The notes beneath the pieces were generated by a model, which saw only the letters and a program-made list of their open reading frames with translations, was not told where the DNA came from and did no database searches. A DNA stretch of 64,000 nucleotides from Adiantum capillus-veneris. Taxonomy: Eukaryota > Streptophyta > Polypodiopsida > Polypodiales > Pteridaceae. Location: assembly GCA_014529385.2 (NCBI GenBank), contig CM043967.1, positions 9,747,501-9,811,500 of the forward strand, read 5' to 3'. Positions 20,407-30,521 of this stretch are shown piece by piece; the first letter of the stretch is position 1; the number at the start of each line of letters is the position of its first letter. The translations under genes were made by a program, and so were the position numbers.

Positions 20407-20711
20407 GTATCAAGTACACCCGACGAGCATGCTGTGGAGCAGGAGGAGGGGATTATAACTTCAATGCAAGCATTCTCTGTGGTAGGAGTGGATACGTTGG
20501 TGGTGTACTCACCAGAGCATGGAAATGTGATGATCCATCATCCTATATCTTTTGGGATACTATGCATCCAGTAGAATCCTTTGCTGAGGTAATTGCAAAT
20601 GGTTTTCTAACCAAAGAATATGTAACTTCTTTCAAAAACTCTACTATAGAGGAGGTTGCATCATCGACAAGGGCACAAAAACTGTATCCCTTGATCGTAA
20701 ATCAAGTTTGA
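20407..20711 (+). CDS. GDSL esterase/lipase, last exon only (partial)
   Basis: The exon opens after the acceptor TATGCAG at 20400-20406 and ends at the TGA at 20709-20711. It encodes IKYTRRACCGAGGGDYNFN, then ILCG, KCDDPSSYIFWDTMHPVE and IANGFL. This is the conserved C-terminal part of plant GDSL (SGNH) esterases: the ACCG-GGG-YN block, the paired CG/C block, and the W-D-x-x-H catalytic Asp and His. These are secreted hydrolases acting on cell-wall, cutin or lipid esters. The first ~20 codons of the longest open frame are (TG)n(AG)n sequence and not protein. The upstream exons with the catalytic Ser were not found within the preceding 20 kb, so this is either the end of a gene with a very long intron or an orphan fragment. 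The exon itself has no lesion. Confidence 0.8.
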
Positions 20712-21950
20712 GGGGTAGTATCTTTCAGGTTGGAATGAAACACCTTTGCTGTAAAGTGTGAGAGTAGGGATGTGTTGCGATTGATGTTGAAGCAATTGAG
20801 TATTTGTATTCATCAGCTACTGTGCACGTTTTGACCCATACAAGGCATTGGTTTACATGAAAGGCGCTTGTAATGTTGGCAAGATGATAACGATCATGCA
20901 TCAAATCTTTCTCATATTTCAAATCTGTGTACTGATTGGTCCATGCCATTGATGTATGGCATTAGACGCCATATTACTGATAGGAGCTTGCAAGCTCACT
21001 TTGAGGGAGATGGCCAATGCAGGCAGGGACGCCCTTGTCTCTGCTTCATGTGCTGCTGGGAGGCAGAGTGAAAGGCTCCAAACGACGAGTGGCATGGACA
21101 TGGGCGGGTATTGGAGCTTTGCATATGATTGCTCTGCCCATTCATCTCTTTCTTGCATGTTGTGAATCGTTATCTATTGCTGTGAATACATAAAGAAATA
21201 TCATTTTGGCATTGGACTGAATACGTGTTTGTGAATCTGCTTGAACTTACTGCTTGAAACTGAACGTGTTTGCATCAGTTTGGAATCTGGTCGAACCTTT
21301 TTGACTTTCTTTTAACTTCCAAAAATATCATTTTGGCATCGGGATGAATACTTGCTTGAGAATTAACGTCTCACTCACATTGAATGTTTGACGCAAGTCA
21401 ATCCTAGCCTCGTGTGCGGACACATATCCATGAACCGTTATGGTTGTTTTCACACCCACTCTATAGAGTAAATGTGACACTTGAGAGTTATTCATTCAGA
21501 CATTGCATATGCCGGTGTAAAGCATTTGTATGAAGCATAGATTGAGCATGTGGAATGCTAATAATGTCTACTCGTAGTTGGTGCTATTTCACAACTTGAT
21601 GGATTTTCATACCATACATGACTAAAGCATTAAACTAAGCATTCTTGCAAACTTGGCAAAAATCACATGAGATAGCATGGATGTTGATGTGGCATGTAGA
21701 TGATGTGCATATTGTAATGGTTTTTGATGGGATCGATTTTCCAGTGGAAGTTTTTTTGATGTGCTTTTTATACAATAAAAGATAAGTGAGTTACATTGGT
21801 CAGCTGCTTTTAAAACCAATGCTTATAAATTAAAGGCTGGTGCCTAGTTGTAATAATGTAATTCGTTTGTGTAGTCATACAAAGCACTCAAAGTCAAGTG
21901 GGAAGAGCTTAAAGTTCCATTGTGTTAAAAGTGTGTTCTAGTGAATCTTA
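20712..21950. other. Downstream of the GDSL exon; no gene recognised
   Basis: It probably includes the 3' UTR of the GDSL gene. Short open frames (for example 20956-21165) match nothing I recognise. The word AAATATCATTTTGGCAT occurs at about 21196 and 21324, a small local duplication. Confidence 0.4.
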
Positions 21951-22409
21951 TGTTGGGGATAACCCTAGATCACCCTAGACGTATGGAGCCTCTCTCTAGC
22001 TATACATGATGATTTGATGTAGATTGACGTCCCATGATATACCTATGACCCATGGACCTTTCTAGCACCTCACCACATGGATAAAGGCACATTTAGTAGG
22101 TCAAAAATACCCCTAAAAGGGTGCATACGAGATTTGCCCTAGAATATCTCCCAAATGCATGAACCCCAGTTGCTACGACACGTCACATGATGTCATCCAA
22201 TCAACCACTCCTATATATTGAGCTCATTTCTATGCCCACATGTAATGTAATCTTAACCCATATTCTGTTGCAATGAGAACTTGATCACTTTGCCCAACTT
22301 CTTGTGTCATTAGCATTGTGTATTAACCTAACTATCTAGTATTAAGTGTGATGATTAATTCACTATGAACGCTCCCTTAGCACGTCTAGCACACTGTGCT
22401 TCCCCATCA
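21951..22409 (+). repeat. LTR (459 bp) followed by a PBS
   Basis: The sequence starts TGTTGGGGAT and ends TCCCCATCA, giving TG...CA ends with an inverted TGTTGGGG/CCCCATCA relation. TATATAT near 22213 could serve as its TATA box. TGGTACTAGAGC at 22412-22423 is a modified initiator tRNA-Met PBS. It reads as the 5' LTR of an element whose inner part is lost or unrecognisable. Confidence 0.65.
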
Positions 22410-22423
22410 CATGGTACTAGAGC

Positions 22424-23072
22424 TGATGGTGTAGGAACCAAGACATTTGAAATCTTTGGCTAGATCATCGAGGCATGATTGAATGACTAATCATCTCGCA
22501 TTAGCATTAATAGTAGGTTATTAATAAGTCTTATCCCTAATCATCACTTGGGATAAGAGCATTCTTCACCACTTATGGTGATTAGGTGAGATGGAGAGTA
22601 AATTCCTTGTGCATTTAGTTAAAGCTTCTTTTCTTAGTCAAGCATGTCGTGCTCATTTCCATCTCAAGGCATCTAAGCTAAATTTGGCAAAGGGTCAAAA
22701 TTAGGTCCTATTGTGATGAGGAGAATCAATGAAAAGGGAGGAAGTCCATTAGGAAAATTTTGGACTCAAAATCGGGCCTTTTAGCTTTAGAGAGAGAATG
22801 CCGTTGGACCAATGAGAGGCGAGTCATTGTAACGGAAGTTCATAATTTATTCATCTCTATGTGATTTCTTCCTTTTCAAAGCATGCCACGTAAAAGGTTT
22901 TCAAAAGTTCAAATATGGAGATTGTGCAAATCTTCACTTTGTACGTAGTAAATGAAACTACTTCTCTATTGTAAATGGAATTAATTTGTGTGCATCTTTT
23001 TTGAAAAGTGTAGCTTAGTTTGACTTTTTCTTGGATCTCGCGTCTTTCAAAGGTCTTTTCTTTATTTCAATC
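22424..23072. other. Possible inner remnant of the LTR element; no coding sequence recognised
   Basis: This stretch follows the PBS at 22412. No gag or pol motif is visible in any frame. Confidence 0.35.
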
Positions 23073-23958
23073 TCACCATTGGCATGTTTTTGGCACATCC
23101 AATCTATGTAATGTAGGCGTCGAAGCACCGTTCATGAGCCACCATCTCCATGTTGATTGTTCCGATGCAAGGTTCTGTACAAACTTTGAACTAAAAAGGC
23201 CATCCTTTAATCTATACTTTGTCAGGTCGATAACTGCTTGAATTGGATCATTTGGATTGTTGTAGAAATTACTGACCACGTCATAGAAGTCTTCGATCAC
23301 CACTTCATCTAATTCATCACAATCCATGTTCTAGTACTTTGGATAAAGTAGAAAAGCAACACTATGCAGTGGACTATGCGCACTGACCCATCGAGCATGT
23401 ACATACTTATTTAAGATATCCCTTTTCGATTCATTAAAAGGTTCTCTCGACGGTTCTCTCCAAGGCTTAATCGGGGCAGAAGGAATGCCCGTCGACGGAC
23501 TGACAGGAAGGCCTAGTTTTAGTCAGTCATTATGAATTTGATGTTCTTAACACTCCATGGGAGTGTTAATACATGAGTTATTACCACTTCACAGTTCATG
23601 TGAAGACATGAATGAAATCTCTGATAGGTACTCTTTTTGGGTTCATAATTTTCAACCAAACATAACGTTTGTACTTGTCATCTTTCACAATTGATACAAA
23701 ATCTTCCAATCCTTTCTTAACCATACATGCTATCTCTCCTTTCCCTCTTCATTGCTTGAGATTCTTTGATCACATCAATGAATGTACATTGTAATCCTTC
23801 AATCCATTAATCTTTTGTATATCATGCTTCCAAGTTTCAACAAGAAGTACAACATCGGCTTTGCTTGTTAGTCCATCTATGCCAACCTCCGCATTCCATG
23901 GATATCCATAGCAATTCCAAAAGCATACTTTCAATTGTAACTGGGCCTCATATGTCAC
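23073..23958 (-). pseudogene. L1-like LINE, ORF2 endonuclease start
   Basis: On the minus strand, 23958-23770 encodes LKVCFWNCYGYPWNAEVG, then ADVVLLVETWKHD. This is the start of an APE endonuclease (N-C-x-G block, then the 'llvETw' catalytic Glu block). A further open stretch (23327-23073, MDCDELDEVVIEDFY) may belong to the same ORF but carries no motif I can assign. The ORF begins only a few bases after the ORF1 stop, as in a bicistronic LINE. No reverse transcriptase is found, so the element was cut off. Confidence 0.65.
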
Positions 23959-23964
23959 ACATTT

Positions 23965-24422
23965 CTATCTGCTGGAGGGGCTTGCTTCCTCCTTGGACAC
24001 ATTTTCTTCATGAGAGATCTCCTTGTTTTTCTGATTCCTCTCCTCATATACTTTGCGACACATATTTTGCTGCTTAATAGTGCGACCTTCATATAGAAAA
24101 CATTTTGTATCCCTCAAATAAATCCAATTATTATCAAAGATAATCTTTTGTTTGGTCTCAACCAACATGGTGCATATAATTGGTTGTTCTTTCGAGCGAA
24201 GAGCTCCTTGCTTACCCACTTTATGTGCTCTGTAAACCATAACTCTTGACATGCCAAAGTGGGTTTTGAAGAAATTTTTGATTCCTCTAACTTCTCTTTG
24301 GGAATTCCACGAATAACAATGTTCTTGGTACATCGCTCTAGTTCCTTCAACTCCTCTACATCCGCATTCTCAACATTGTTTGTTTGAGCCATAGCTTGCA
24401 TGAGGGAGGGATTAAGAACCAC
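23965..24422 (-). pseudogene. L1-like LINE ORF1 fragment
   Basis: Two overlapping minus-strand frames encode an ORF1 of the L1 (Transposase_22) type. NIVIRGIPKEKLEES is followed in the second frame by VYRAHKVGKQ, RSKEQPIICTML, KIIFDNNWIYLRDTKCFLYE and RTIKQQNMCRKVYEE. The order RRM-like 'n.virG.p', then 'V.RAhRvG', 'RPii..f', 'iy..ed.t..q' is that of ORF1p. A frameshift near 24290 splits it. The frame runs to within ~20 bases of GC-rich ITS1 sequence that lies upstream on the same strand. Confidence 0.7.
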
Positions 24423-24439
24423 ATTGTTACCACATTCGT

Positions 24440-24600
24440 CAACCCAAGGCTTGCGGCCAACGGACGGCCCCGACCCCGGCCCCGGCGCCTCGCCCGCTAT
24501 GTCCTGGCTCCGGCACGGGGGCGAGGCGGGGGCGGCCGCGCCTCCGGGCGCGGCTCCTCACGTACGTCACAGTTCGCGTCGTTCCGATGGGATGTGTGTC
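24440..24600 (-). other. ITS1 fragment attached to 18S rRNA
   Basis: This very GC-rich stretch (for example CGGACGGCCCCGACCCCGGC) lies directly 3' of the 18S end on the minus strand, which is the place of ITS1 in the rRNA precursor. It gives way to AT-rich LINE sequence at about 24440. Confidence 0.75.
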
Positions 24601-24628
24601 AATGATCCTTCCGCAGGTTCACCTACGA

Positions 24629-24667
<39 letters not shown>

Positions 24668-24705
24668 CTTAATGAACTTCTCACAACGTCGCCGGCGATC
24701 CGAAA

Positions 24706-24757
<52 letters not shown>

Positions 24758-24758
24758 G

Positions 24759-24804
<46 letters not shown>

Positions 24805-24821
24805 ACTCGTTGAAGATCAAT

Positions 24822-24860
<39 letters not shown>

Positions 24861-25161
24861 AGATTACCCGGGCTTATCGGCCCAGGTGGTAAACTTGTTG
24901 AATTCATCAGTGTAGCACGCGTGCGGCCTAGAACATCTAAGGGCATCACAGACCTGTTATTGCCTCAAACTTCCATGGCCTAGACGGCCATAGTCCCTCT
25001 AAGAAGTTGGCCACGAAGAGGATCCTTCGTGTAACTAGTTAGCAGGCTGAGGTCTCGTTCGTTAATGGAATTAACCAGACAAATCACTCCACCAACTAAG
25101 AGTGGCCATGCACCACCACCCATAGAATCAAGAAAGAGCTCTCAATCTATCAATCCTTACT
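24601..25161 (-). rRNA. 18S rRNA, 3' fragment (dispersed, degraded copy)
   Basis: The reverse complement matches the last ~560 bases of nuclear 18S rRNA. The 3' end AATGATCCTTCCGCAGGTTC, CCTTGTTACGACTTCTCC, GACGGGCGGTGTGTACAAAG and GGTCTCGTTCGTTA are all present as reverse complements. The copy departs from the conserved sequence in universally invariant places, for example CCTACGAAAACCTTG where CCTACGGAAACCTTG is expected, and CTTACTAGGAATTACTCG. Many changes are C-to-T or G-to-A. The match stops abruptly at about 25161 after CAATCCTTAC. It is therefore not a working rRNA gene. Confidence 0.92.
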
Positions 25162-25826
25162 TGTGCATACATTTTTCATATCGCATACATTCGGGTTTAT
25201 GGTGTCAAGTTTCTCCTCTTTCAATACACGGTCATGCTCCACTTTTCTCATGCGCTCCTTTAAAACATTCAAGTTCGCAAGAGTGCGTTTTCATTTCTTG
25301 ACTTCCTCTTCGAGTTTCATGAAACGTGTTTTTTGCATCTCGAGAGTCCTCTTAGATTCTCGTTCTCAACCACAAGAACCCTTAGCGTACCATCTCCATT
25401 GCAAGTGTCCGTAAGTCTTTACCTTGCTTATTTACGGTCTCTTGCAATGATACCAAGTATGCCATGATCATGGTTTCTGAAATTTGCTGATTGAATGGTT
25501 TTGTTACTATCTCCGTACTTATGAGACTTTGGATAATTTTCTACGATGATTGTGAAACTTGTTAAGAATAAAAATCTTTGCAAGTGCCAGATGACATTGT
25601 ATGTAAAATAAGAGACGAGAGTCAACTTCTTGAAATCTGTTCGCTCAGAAATGATGCTGCAAAAAAGCCTTTCATAACTTTGAAATTTTTTGTTTTTACA
25701 TTAGTGCATAAAGGGCGTTGTGCTCATTGAGGCTATTAATCACCCAAATCAGAGTTCAAATGAAGAAGTTTATTATCAAAAGAGTGAATTGCTATCTACT
25801 AGGTCAAAAGCGGTTGCACAAGAATG
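25162..25826. other. No firm gene; possible coiled-coil fragment on the minus strand
   Basis: Minus-strand reading of about 25400-25163 gives heptad-like Lys/Glu/Leu-rich sequence (KLEEEVKK, then RTLANLNVLKERMRKVEHD) broken by a stop. It adjoins the broken end of the 18S copy. I cannot assign a family. Confidence 0.3.
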
Positions 25827-25850
25827 AGAGAAAGAAAGAAAGAAAGAAAG
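25827..25850. repeat. (GAAA)n short tandem repeat
   Basis: About five GAAA units. It lies just beyond the apparent 3' side of the minus-strand LINE and could be part of its 3' tail ((TTTC)n on that strand); this is speculative. Confidence 0.7.
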
Positions 25851-25962
25851 ATTTTTTAACGTCTATAAAACGCCGAAGTTGGCCTATGAGACAAAGCAAA
25901 GTATATGAGGTGGGTGTCCTCTGTGTATCCGTAAAGGATAAAAGGTACAAAAGTAAAAGTAA

Positions 25963-27942
25963 CTATCCTGTATGATGACTGGGGGAGGAAAGTGATACAA
26001 GGGTGGGGGTGGAGCTCCAAAACTGAGGAAAAGATGCAATCCTATATGTTGGGGTAGATACAATCATAAGATGAAATGCTATCCTATCTCTAGCTCCATC
26101 CAATACCATAATCAAGGTGTAATACAGAATGCATGGGCGGGTAGAGTGTGGACAGTCCTCGTAAGATGGCGGTTCGATCTGCAAAAGCCCGGATGCACCT
26201 CTCCTCCAAAGATCTATAGTAGTGCTCTTGGATCTCCTGGATCTCGCTTTGATGTAGGTGAGGTGCCCTACGTCCATGCGTACGTGGGCGTCTACGAGCT
26301 CGGGCCTCCTCAGCCTGCTGTGGAGTCACTCCTCTCTGGATGGTCGGAGGTGGTGGTGGTGCTATGGTCCTCTGAAAAAAGTTTGCGAGATGTGTCTGGC
26401 GCTCGTCTCTCATAGCTGATGCTGCCTGGAGGAGGGAGTCCTGAAGCTGCTTTATCTCGAGGATAAAGCGGCCGAACTGTCTCGCTGGTCTCTAGACTCA
26501 AAAATTTGATGTAGAGTGGGCTGATCTGCAAACAAGGTCGGATATTTTCCTATGATCTCCTCATATGCTCTACATCTGCAAACATAGTGCTCCTCGCTCT
26601 CAATCTCTGATGTGCAAAGTTTGCATATCCTCTCTCCTCTAAGGACATGTGTAGCTCTCCCTGCCTCAATCTCTAGCTGGTGTGACGATACTCTGAGCTA
26701 TCCAATGGCGACTCGTGCTCTGTGGCATGTAGATATCCATGTATCTCGGCCACTGGATGAACCCATCTGCTGAATGGTCAGGAAGTGATCTTTGTAGTAC
26801 TACCTCTTCGTGGGAAGAGGCTCTCTGGGTGTGATCCATGTCTCCCTAATGTAGAGCTGCCAGAGGTCCTGTCTGAGAACACGATTCCTCTCGGTGTGTG
26901 AGAGGTGTATATGAGGAGAGTCAGGATCATACTGAAAAGGAGGCAGGTTTGTGATGTCCAAGCCATGGGATGTAAACCACTCTATGACCTGTGAGTACCA
27001 TGCCCTCGTGTCACCCTCCTGATACAATTGTATCGATGCCTCAAAAGCTCGACGGGTGAGTATCTGGTGGGAGCTCTCGCATGCGTTGAATGAAACAGAT
27101 CGTCTGAAAAAGGGCCTCTACTAGCATTGGTGGTGTGGCTAGCTCTGCGCTAATGATGTCATGTAGTACTGAGGGTTTGCTGTGGAGAAAACGAGAGATC
27201 ATAATGATCTAAGGGTGCTGTATCTGTGTCCATAGAGATGATGATAGTCCTGGTGCCCATACTGCCGCGACATACATCATGGCAAGTGTGACTAGAGTGC
27301 CAAAGAGCCACCCCTTGGTGCGGGGCTCTTGGAAGTGGACTTGATGGCATCTGTGCTCTAAGGTGGCCAATGCTGCATATCCTCGTGTAATCTGGTCTCG
27401 AGTTGCCTGGGCCATGGAAAATTTGCCACTAGTGCCAGTAAAAGTCACCGCCAAGTATACATATGAATCAACCACCTCGACCTGTCTGCGTGCTGCTGTA
27501 AGTACTGCTCTACTATGAACTGTCCTGGAGGTATGCAAGATCATGAGCTTGGTCTTGTCAAGGTTCACTGTGAGCCCTCTGTGTGTGCAAAAATCATCTA
27601 AGGCTCGTAGGTGGCTCTGTAGTCCCTCCCGTGTCTCAGAAACAAGGATGATATCATCATCATAGAGCATAATGTGGAGTGGTATACCTGCCAAGTCTGA
27701 GCCCGCTCCGCTTGCTCGTAGGATGTAATATGAAATCTCATCGATGTAGAGACCAAATAGAGTTGGGGAGAGAGGGCATCCTTGCTTGACATTGATGGTG
27801 CTAGCAATGGGATCCGATAGTCCACCATGGCATCACAGTGTACCTGCGACCTGTGCATACAAAGAATGAATGGCCCATATCATGTCAGAGGGTATATGTA
27901 GCTCCTGAAGGTGCTGAAAGAGTCTGTCACTTGGGATACTGT
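25963..27942 (-). pseudogene. L1-like LINE C, ORF2 C-terminal part (RT palm to CCHC end)
   Basis: This is the downstream half of a LINE ORF2 split by the gypsy element at 27943-36876. Immediately left of the insertion the frame reads PSDRLFQHLQELHIPSDMIW. Next come GCPLSPTLFGLYID (in a shifted frame) and the palm motif IMLYDDDIILVSE at about 27650, then GLTVNLDKTKLM and YLAVTFTGTSGKF. After further stops, a zf-RVT-type Cys/His block RICKLCTSEIESEEHYVCRC lies at about 26640-26581. A Pro/Arg-rich C-terminal extension follows to about 26090. The product would be the endonuclease/RT that copies LINE RNA at the target site. At least three frame changes and stops disable it. Confidence 0.82.
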
Positions 27943-28333
27943 TGTTGGGGTTCTTCAACACACACAGAACTTAGGTGTTTACAACATGTCACACACACTA
28001 AAGATAGAGTTAGATAAAGCCAAACATATTCAACTCATCAGCATTTCACTATTCACCAAATTTCGACATAGCACACTGAAGAACAAACATGAATCATAGA
28101 GCAAGAGACTACACAGTTGATCCATCTAGGTCTAAAGATAACTTCCATTTCAACCAAAATTACATTCTTGCGTGACCAGCATGACCTTTAAATAGGAACT
28201 TCTGACAGTTATAATTGTTACATCTGATTGACCAAAATCCGACTTATCAAGACTCCGACTTACTAAGATCTGACTGACTAAGAGTTGATTGATTAAACAT
28301 AAGTACAAGTACTGATCTGGTGCAGGGTCAACA
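27943..28333 (-). repeat. 3' LTR of the minus-strand gypsy element
   Basis: 391 bp, TGTTGGGGTTCTTCAACACA to GTGCAGGGTCAACA. It is almost identical to the 5' copy, which is 7 bp longer because of a duplicated GGTGCA near the end and small changes. Confidence 0.95.
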
Positions 28334-28423
28334 CCTGGCACATCCCGGTGGTGGATTTCCTTGAAATCCAACTTGGATCCACAATCCCTTGATCTACTTA
28401 TTCTGCACCATCAACATTACTCT

Positions 28424-30521
28424 CTACACTGGTTCAGCTTCATTCTCAGCCTCCACATCTTGCTCAACCATACCCTGCTCTTCAATTACTGACTCAAGTG
28501 CCACTATCCCAACAGGTATAGTTTCCACTGCTTCAAGCACTTCAACCTGCTGTTTCATCTCTGCATCATCCTTCAAATCTTGACCTTCCTCAATAGGTTG
28601 CTTCAGCTGAACATCAGCCATATCCCCCTGCAATTCTTTCAACTTTAAATCCTGATCTATTTTGAACCACATGTCTCTGTCCTTTTTCACATCCTCTAAC
28701 TCCTGCAGTAATTCACCCTCATGCTCACTTACAAATCCCTGCTTCATCACCTCATATGGATGCTTTATTGCTACAGCAAGTCGGTTCTTCATAGACTTCC
28801 AAACTTCCTGAACTGCTTGCAATAGCTGATCTTTCAAGACATAAATTTCTCCCTCTGACATAAGCACTGCATTGACATCCACATCCTCACCTTTTACTTG
28901 CTTCTCCAACTCTTGCAAAGGAATCAACCTCTGATGTAGAATTTGAACCTGAACCTGTAAATCAGCATTAGTCTTTGACAAATGCTCCATTTCCTCATTC
29001 AATCTGGCATCTAGCTTCATTGTCCAATCTCTGAAAATTCCCAAAGACATTTTTATTCTTGAAACTTCTGCATGATTCTTTTTCATCATATCCTCCAACT
29101 CTTTTTGATGTACTTCTTGAATCTGACTCAGCTACAAAGTCATAGCTTCTAACTCCATGTCCTTCTCCTTTACTTGCACTATACCTACTGCTGAATCTGC
29201 AACCTGTTTAAGTTGCTCCTCCATTTGTACTTGCTGACCTAGCACAAACTCTTGCACCAACTTAAGCATCCTTATAGCACTGTCAGCATCTTCACATCTC
29301 CCCTCAGCTTTAAAAGATGTACTTGGAGTAGCAAATGCAAAATCTAAAGCTTTAGCAACACCCTGCTCACTAGCACTTACTTTTCTCTTCTTGGACAAAG
29401 TAAATGTTTTTCCCAACCTTACTGGTGTTTGAACATCTGGAGAGAATTTTTGTGAGAACATAGATAACTCACCAAAGTCTTGAAAGAAATCTGGGCTAGC
29501 CACAGCTTCTCTAGCCTCCTCCTGTGTAACCAGCCTCCATCAGATCTTGAAACTACTTTCTCTTTTCTGGTTCTCCATCAAACAACTTTTCTAGTTCATC
29601 AACCTGCTCTTTACTTTTGTTCTTCTGAACTTCCGACTCAGCAGCAATAGCAGAGATATTTGGCACCACATTTTCTCCAGCTTTCACCATCCCAGCATAC
29701 TTGAATAATGCAGCTAGGAATGGAGCCAATCTACTGCTACACTGACGCTTCCTCTTATCTGGAGTAAAAACTTCTTCATGAATTTTGTCATGGACCCAAT
29801 GGGCCCAACTGAAACAGCCTCCCTGCTCTGCAAACGCCAATGGAGCATAGTTTTCTTTTGACATATAGTCAAATTTAGCCAAAAAACAAACTCTCTCAAG
29901 ATACCACTTTAACTGTTCCCTGCGGCCATACTCCACATTCTTAAGCATGTAATACAATCTTGTCCCTTCTCTGGACCCAAACTCCTTCTTCAAACAATCA
30001 TCTGAACACTTGGGTGGAACAATAACTGTTGTAAATGGTAGCTTGAAAACTGTAGCAATAACTTATGGGCACAACATGACCTTGTCAGATATTGCTCCTC
30101 TGGTCTTCCTCAACAACTCTGCTTGTGACTTGGCATAAAAATTTCCTTTCCATTCTTTCCATGGAAAAATTGCATACTCATAAAGCCCCAACTGTCTGAC
30201 CCATTTCTCATTCTTCTCTGTATCAGCTTCCATCTCAATCTTGAGATCTGTGTATGGGTCCATCAAACTCTGAAGCATCTTGTTTGCCGACAAAGGTGGA
30301 GGTTCCTCCTCTGAGAACTCCTCTTCTTCCTCATAACTTACATCCACCCGCAGGTTGAGTCCCTTTCTCCTCAGCCTGGTTGCGACAGGCTCTGCCGACT
30401 CAGTTTCAGCCTCCGGTCTCATGGCTACTGCTGCAGGCTTTGCTTTAGGGGCCATAGTGCTTGATGAAGGAGTAGATGAAGAAGGCGATTGCGAGAAGTA
30501 ATCAGCTACTTGCATGGCGAA
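28424..30521 (-). pseudogene. Additional ORF between integrase and 3' LTR
   Basis: Four open blocks on the element's coding strand form one former ORF of about 690 codons. Blocks 30515-30063 and 29993-29553 share a frame and are split by one TAA (30063-30065). A shift near 29550 leads to 29503-29132 and 29098-28424, which share a frame and are split by one TAG. The first part is acidic and Pro/Ala-rich (RRKGLNLRVDVSYEEEEEFS), then becomes globular-looking (WVRQLGLYEYAIFPWKEW, GGCFSWAHWVHDKIHEEVF). The last ~230 codons are coiled-coil-like (HLSKTNADLQVQVQILHQRL). No signal peptide or membrane segment is visible, so it does not resemble an envelope gene despite its position. Its function is unknown. 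Confidence 0.7.

Noticed and set aside
20956-21165. 70-codon frame downstream of the GDSL exon as a separate gene
   Set aside because: No recognisable motif; it lies in the probable 3' flank and has no splice or promoter support.
24384-24672. GC-rich open frames on the + strand (GRGGGGRASGRG-type peptides)
   Set aside because: They lie over ITS1 and the 18S 3' end on the opposite strand; GC-rich rDNA spacer has few stops.
24601-25161. Functional 18S rRNA gene
   Set aside because: It is truncated, changed at invariant positions, and joined to LINE sequence instead of a complete rDNA unit.
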